NCBI RefSeq assembly: GCF_937616625.2
Contig: NC_065574.1
Span: 30,568,501 to 30,632,500, forward strand
DNA: 64,000 nucleotides
Reading direction: 5' to 3'
Source of the DNA: Mercurialis annua
Taxonomy: Eukaryota; Streptophyta; Magnoliopsida; Malpighiales; Euphorbiaceae
Part shown: positions 58,784 through 64,000 of the stretch, one piece after another
Position numbering within the stretch: position 1 is the stretch's first letter
How the letters are laid out: each line of letters begins with the position of its first letter
The notes under the pieces: generated by a model
Told to the model about the DNA's origin: nothing
The model's input: the letters and a program-made list of their open reading frames with translations, nothing else
Database searches by the model: none
Made by a program: the position numbers and the translations under genes

Positions 58784-61781
58784 AATATCAGTATTAGGAT
58801 AATACCTTTGATAGCTAGAACCTATAGGAAGCAGTATCGACGAATACGCGCCTAATAAAAGAAAGTATGAACATGATTTATAAAAGTAATAATATAATAA
58901 ACACCACATAATACATATATCGCGAACGTAATTCCTATATTACGTTCTCGAAGCTGTAAAAGTAAAGATAGATTACTGAAAAGGGAATCGATGTGGAACA
59001 TCGGTACCTACGTTTGTGTATGACATGATACAGTGCATCAACGAAGTGGATGTAGTGATTACAGCAATAGAGAACTTCAAATTGAATTGAGTTATCGGAG
59101 ATATGGAAAAAGAAGTGATGTGACAGAAGAATAGTCAGGAAAAACGACAGTAAGTGACAGCAATACAAAAATTTGAAATATACCCAATAAGTATAAAGAA
59201 AGCCGTTAATAGTCGCAGAGTGTACAATCTAGAGTAAAATTACGATTTTATGAAAATTATGAAAGTTTTTAAGATTTTTTTTGAAAGTACAATTGCGCTC
59301 AGACATCGCATACGACATTGCATAATCACTTTAGAAATGCATAAGAAAATGATTTTCAAATTATAGATCATGCATCATATCTTTACAAAGATAAAGAAAA
59401 TGCGATTTCGAGCAACTCTTTGGTGATGAGAGGTGTCATCACTCTGAGCTACAATTGTATTGACGATTTTAAATGATTTATGAAAAGTGATTTAAAGTGC
59501 TAGCTAGCCAAAAAGATGCTTTCGAAATCGTATTGGTTTTGTAAGTGAACTCAGACGTGAAACTCTGCGACGGATAATAAAAGATTTTTAATAAATAAGA
59601 ATAAGACTTGTAAAAATAAACCCCAATAACAAAATAAAGCCATGTTAACGATTAATTGCAACACAGTTAACGAAGTTAAAATAAAATGCGAATAAGGAGT
59701 TATCGACGGAGAGCATACGCAGACAAGATGCGATGCGCTGGCAATGTCTAAGGATACAATATCTATCCTTATGTTAAAACAAAGGGTGTAATGACAGAGA
59801 ATCATGTTAGACGAAAGAGAAGTAATGAATGCGCAAGGATGAAGAATATAATGATTATCCTTATATTAAGACAAGTAACATAGCAACCAAAAGCCATATC
59901 GGAGGAGAGAAATTAAAAGTATAAAGGATGAGAAGACGATAATATGGATGATGATCATCAAGTAATATTTTAAGGATATGTAACCTTATCAATGTCAGCA
60001 ATAGAAGATATAGAGAAACACATTAAAAAAGAAGTAAAGGATACGAACGACGAAGAAGATGATCTTGTAAGATGTGAAGGTTCGAAGTTAGATAGATCAA
60101 GAAATAAATGATGCTATATGACTGATATTAAGTGAAGTTACTAATATCAGCGTTAAGAGCTGTAAGTTGCGTTAACAAAAAGGACAAAAGTTAAATTGTA
60201 GAATTCTAGTATAAAGATAAAGGTCACGCACATAGACATGCGTATCAATAAATTTAAAAATGGCAAAAAATAAATATGAAAGAAAATGTGATTGGAAACG
60301 TATGTGTCCTTAAAATCTAGTAAGATGAATTGAGCAATAGAAAGTTCTAGAGATACATCAGAAGGATTATCAGAATAAAAAAGCATCAATGGAACTGTTA
60401 TAAACGGAGGAAAGACGTATGTTATAATAACAAGAGTTGGTATTAGTACAGAGAAATCAAGTTGCTCAAACGACAATTAGAACCATATCATAAGTGCTAA
60501 GGAAACACTTCAAGAAGAAAATGAAATGCAGAATAAGGACAAACTAAGAAACAATCATAATAAGTATCAGGACGAGACCTTGAAGAGTGAGAATAAGCTG
60601 TGAAGCTATTCAAGAGTAGGAAGAAGAAGTGTAAGACGAAAAAGAAAGTCGTTCATGTAACAAGGAGGGATTATGATAAGGAAAGTGATGAAAATTTATG
60701 AGATTGTCAGTTATAAATTAATACAAATACCAAAGCGGATAAATATGAAGTTAAGAAGATAGATCATTAAAGATCTATTGGATTATTTTGATCTTAAAAG
60801 TAAGAATGCAAGTGAGCGAAGACTAATTAGTGAGAAACATTCTTGAGACAGTTAAGTATTAAAGAAACATTTAAGATTCTTATGAAGTCAACATGAATAA
60901 GGAATTGTAACGTAAAGAAAAAAAACATGTTTGACTGACAAGACAATTAAAGACTCGAGAGGATCTTCAAGAACCAATCAAAGAGAGTCAAAGAAGATAA
61001 AAACACGAATAGTGGCGGTCAAAGAAGACGGTCGTACAAGCTACACGATTAAAATCAACGTAAAACGAGCGGTTATAATAACGGTAAACGAGTGAAGAAT
61101 CACAACTAACAAAACGACGTAAGGTTCACGATAGTTTAATAAAACAAAGGAAAGAGAAATTGTAGATAGTAAACGATGTATCAGGCTCAGCTATGTTAAG
61201 AGATAGTGAATGTGTTAGACAAGGTGCAAGTTGAAAGAGATTGGTTGATGAGAAATGAAGTGTCAGATAATGATAGAGAGGAGTAAAAAATGACAAGAAC
61301 CAGCTAAGAAAGAAAAGTGACAAATACAAACGATAGTAAAGACCATAACCGTAGATTATGATTACAAGAGAAAATACTCATAGAAGTATGAATGAAGAAA
61401 GTACGTCATTAGGGATGTAGCCAGCACGTCGTGACAATACACGTACAAAAGAGACAAGTAGCGACCCGATGACGACTAAGAATGGAATAATGGGTTTGGA
61501 CAGTATTAATTAAGGATTAATGACAACCATGTGATAAGGACACAAAGATCTCAGTATCGAGGGTACGCTAAAGCCATACTACTTCAGAGAGGCAATAGAT
61601 GAACACAAATAATAACAAGAAGATTCTCAACTATGCGATGGTACGAGGTTATAAGGAAAGATCTAAAAGCGGAAGTAAAAGAAAAGCTACGACTAAAACG
61701 CACTAGTGGACATCAAGGAAAGCGTACGACCAATTATAAGGTCTCAATAAGTTCTATGAAAATTCGAAGAAGAATTTTTAT
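58784..61781 (+). mobile_element. Non-coding internal region of element D
   Basis: About 3 kb, purine-rich, stops in all frames. No pol motifs seen. At 59,280-59,460 it shares a block with LARD elements A-C (GCGCTCAGACATCGCATA, GCAACTCTTTGGTGATGAGA, the hairpin at 59,422-59,443). Element D is therefore also non-autonomous, with only a gag-like relic. Confidence 0.75.
59422..59443 (+). other. Conserved internal hairpin block, element D
   Basis: GGTGATGA-GAGGTG-TCATCACT: eight pairs with one G-T. The third pair is T-A where element C has G-T. Confidence 0.65.
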
Positions 61782-61794
61782 AAGGGGGGAAGAA
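61782..61794 (+). promoter_or_regulatory. Polypurine tract of element D
   Basis: AAGGGGGGAAGAA immediately before the 3' LTR. It is preceded by ATTCGAAGAAGAATTTTTAT, a variant of the TTCGAGGACGAATT block seen before other LTRs here. Confidence 0.92.
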
Positions 61795-63610
61795 TGTAAT
61801 ACCCCAAAAGATTTAATTATTTATTTGGGCCACGTGTCCAGTTTAAACTCGCCAGAGTGGCGAAATCGGAAAGATTTCTGATAAAATTAAGATAACTAAG
61901 TTTTAGTAGATCGGTTTTGAAAAAGATAATAGCGAAGAATTTAATAATATATTTCAATTCTAGAGTTGCAAGTGGAATCGAAAGGAAAAATGCCAAGAAA
62001 GGCCCAAAATAAAGTGCAAGGACTAAAGTGGTAATTTAGCCACTATGTGTCGAAAATGGAAATTCATAGGTTTTGACGGGAAAGTATTAATATCGAGCTT
62101 CGTATTATATATTGGATATAAATAATACGTATAAGTTATAAATTAAGAATTTATTTATTTAGTTATGGACTAAATCGTATTAATGAAAAGTTTAAAGGAT
62201 AAATGGTAACAAAAAAAGGACCAAATGGCACTTTAGCCAAGATATATATAATTATTTCATTTGAAAAAGAAAGAACAGAGAAAGGAAGAAGTCCAAAGAG
62301 TTCCATATCGATCGATATCGTCGTTTCGCCGTTCGGAGTCCGATTCAAGCGATTTTCGCGGCAATCTCTTCGAAATCGAAGGCTCTGTCGATCCTAAGCT
62401 CCAAAGTAAGGTAAGAATCTCGAAATTTGGTGTGAAATTCGAATATATTGGCTGTTTTAGCGGATTTAGCAAAATTGATGTTTTTGGATCGTTTTCAGCG
62501 TTTTGACGAGAACCGAATTACGGGTTTGTGAGGAAATGAAGTTTTTTAGGTGTTTGACGAGTGGTAGGATGACGGGGCCTCCGTAAACGATGTTTCTGGG
62601 GATGTGTGCATGGCTTCACAACGTGTGCGAATGCACACCGTGGTGTGCGATCGCACACAATAGGTGTGCGGACGCACACAACAGGTGTGCGGACGCAGAC
62701 TACACTATGCGGACACACAGTGCCCTTGCGCGCTCGTAGAGTGGGTCCATGAGGACCAAAATGGTCTTTTAGCTCTAATTGAGCGGGATTTCAATATTTT
62801 CAAATATTAGACCCCAATAACGATTAAGGACCCCGATAATTTAAAAAGTAAGGTTTTAGCTCGACATTTTACGCGAGCAATGATAATGGAAAACGCTAAG
62901 GATGTTATACGTTTCTCGAATATGAGAAACAGAGTTCGATATATTGTGAATACGATAAACGAATATCGAGTTCACGAATAATATTAAGAATGAGACATAA
63001 CCCTAGAAGTTCAAATATTACACGTATAAAAATACAAGATTAATATCTTACTATTAAACGTTAATTATTATGTATCAGACTTGTTAGCGAGCAGAGAGGT
63101 CAGTAGACGTGGGATAGCGAGGGCATATCATTTCATTGACTACGTCATTGATCATATTGCGGTTTCTGTGAGTTGCACTTTACTTTCGTGTATTACATAT
63201 TAAAGTTATATTATATATATGTAAATTGTTTACACGCATCGCATTATATATGATTTATTGAAATGTTATATGTTTTATTAAGTTTTTATATACGAGGAAC
63301 TAGTATACGATCCGAAGAAACTAGCTACCTATTGGGTGTCAATAGGCTGTGCGATCACCAGTATCGAGTCAGTCTAGTGTATTTGCATATGAGAGATGAT
63401 TTAATACGATACGATATGATATGAAATGACACGATATAAATATGAATTTTGAAGTTGGACAATGAAATCGATACGAGTGAGCACTCGGCTACGGTGTAGT
63501 CTAGAGTCCCCGTATCTAGTGAGTTGGACTCACACTTTGGGATTAAGAGATAGGTCGCGATCATCGAGGTAGAGTGTGAGCACTCCCGGGTCGGACTATC
63601 TGGATTAGTA
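61795..63610 (+). mobile_element. 3' LTR of element D, truncated
   Basis: Starts TGTAATACCCCAAAAGATT and follows the 5' LTR closely up to TCTGGATTAGTA (equivalent to 56,604), where a tandem repeat takes over. About 690 bp of LTR, with the terminal block, are missing, so no target duplication can be checked. Stem-loop at 63,328-63,346 is perfect. Confidence 0.92.
62613..62740 (+). repeat. Dyad cassette of element D 3' LTR
   Basis: GTGTGCGATCGCACAC, a perfect palindrome (62,643-62,658), GTGTGCGGACGCACAC (62,664-62,679), GTGTGCGGACGCAGAC (62,685-62,700) and flanking variants. The number and order of units differ from the 5' LTR of the same element. Confidence 0.88.
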
Positions 63611-64000
63611 ATTTCTCCTTTTCAGCTATTTATGCCAAACGTTTACAAACGTTACGACACAAATCCAAAAGTTTCGCCTTTTTAGCAATTGAAGCCAAAC
63701 GTTTACAAACGTTACGACACAATTCCAAACGTTTACAAACACTACGAAACAAATCCAAACGTTTCACCTTTTTAGCAACTAAGCCAAACATTTACAAACG
63801 TTGCTAAACAAATCCAAACATTTCACCTTTTTAGCGATTTAAACCAAACGTTGACAAACGTTCCGAAACAAATCCAAACGTTTCACCTTTTTAGCAATTT
63901 AAGCCAATCGTTTACAAAGGTTACGAAACAAATCCAAACGTTTAACCTTTTTAGCGATTTAAACAAAGGTTACGAAAAAAAATCCAAAGGTTACAAAACA
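63611..64000. repeat. Tandem repeat, about 60-bp unit, runs off the window
   Basis: At least six imperfect units around CCAAACGTTTACAAACGTTAC, GAAACAAATCCAAACGTTTC and CACCTTTTTAGC. Units vary by small indels and shorten towards the window end. AAACGTTT palindromes recur. It begins directly at the break in element D's 3' LTR. Could be the edge of a satellite array. Confidence 0.88.

Noticed and set aside
1..64000. tRNA genes
   Set aside because: Only tRNA-complementary primer sites (TTGGTATCAGAGC) were found; no cloverleaf sequence with A and B boxes was recognised.

Overview
This is nuclear DNA of a flowering plant, probably from heterochromatin. It is AT-rich and packed with nested Ty3/gypsy-type LTR-retrotransposon debris. 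It also holds plant-type 5S rRNA genes, Stowaway-like and Mutator-like MITEs, and a LINE reverse-transcriptase relic. I found no convincing host protein-coding gene. The only long open frames are a broken gag-like retrotransposon ORF (57,743-58,783) and the dead LINE (30,287-31,025). Species or family cannot be told from what I see.

Layout. A long stretch occurs twice in direct orientation: copy A (1 to about 23,900) and copy B (about 32,875 to 47,913). Both carry the same order: a Tat/Ogre-like LTR fragment, the 3' end of a plus-strand element 'X' with its LTR, the 3' part of an older LTR with a decayed primer-binding site, and then a minus-strand non-autonomous element whose 3' LTR contains a tandem 5S rRNA gene array. 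The copies differ by large indels, several with short homologies at the junctions. Copy A also holds two nested solo LTRs (4,355-10,277 and, inside it, 5,514-8,529) and a younger solo LTR (20,689-22,932). All three have perfect 5-bp target-site duplications (TSDs). Between the copies lie a truncated LTR (24,259-26,562), a (TA)n tract, a Tat/Ogre-like solo LTR (27,077-29,397, perfect TSD), a Mutator-type MITE, the LINE relic and another LTR fragment (31,450-33,428). To the right, plus-strand element C (47,914-54,818, carrying two MITEs) has been entered by element D (54,824-63,610). D has two LTRs, a tRNA-iMet primer site, a polypurine tract and the gag-like relic. A roughly 60-bp tandem repeat cuts off D's 3' LTR and runs out of the window.

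How it fits together. Elements A, B and C have a non-coding internal region of the LARD type, so they would have depended on enzymes supplied in trans. Although their LTRs diverge strongly, they share an architecture: (1) clusters of short perfect dyads, often with a CGNNCG centre, whose sequence changes from LTR to LTR while the dyad form is kept; (2) a 7-bp stem-loop whose two arms change together; (3) a slot with about three copies of a short motif that also differs by subfamily; (4) conserved ends (TGTAAYAYCCC ... TAGCGCCGGTCGCGA ... GGGTCGTGACA). The strongest candidates for something undescribed are the covarying stem-loop, the hypervariable dyad cassettes, and the 5S rRNA array embedded just downstream of an LTR TATA box.
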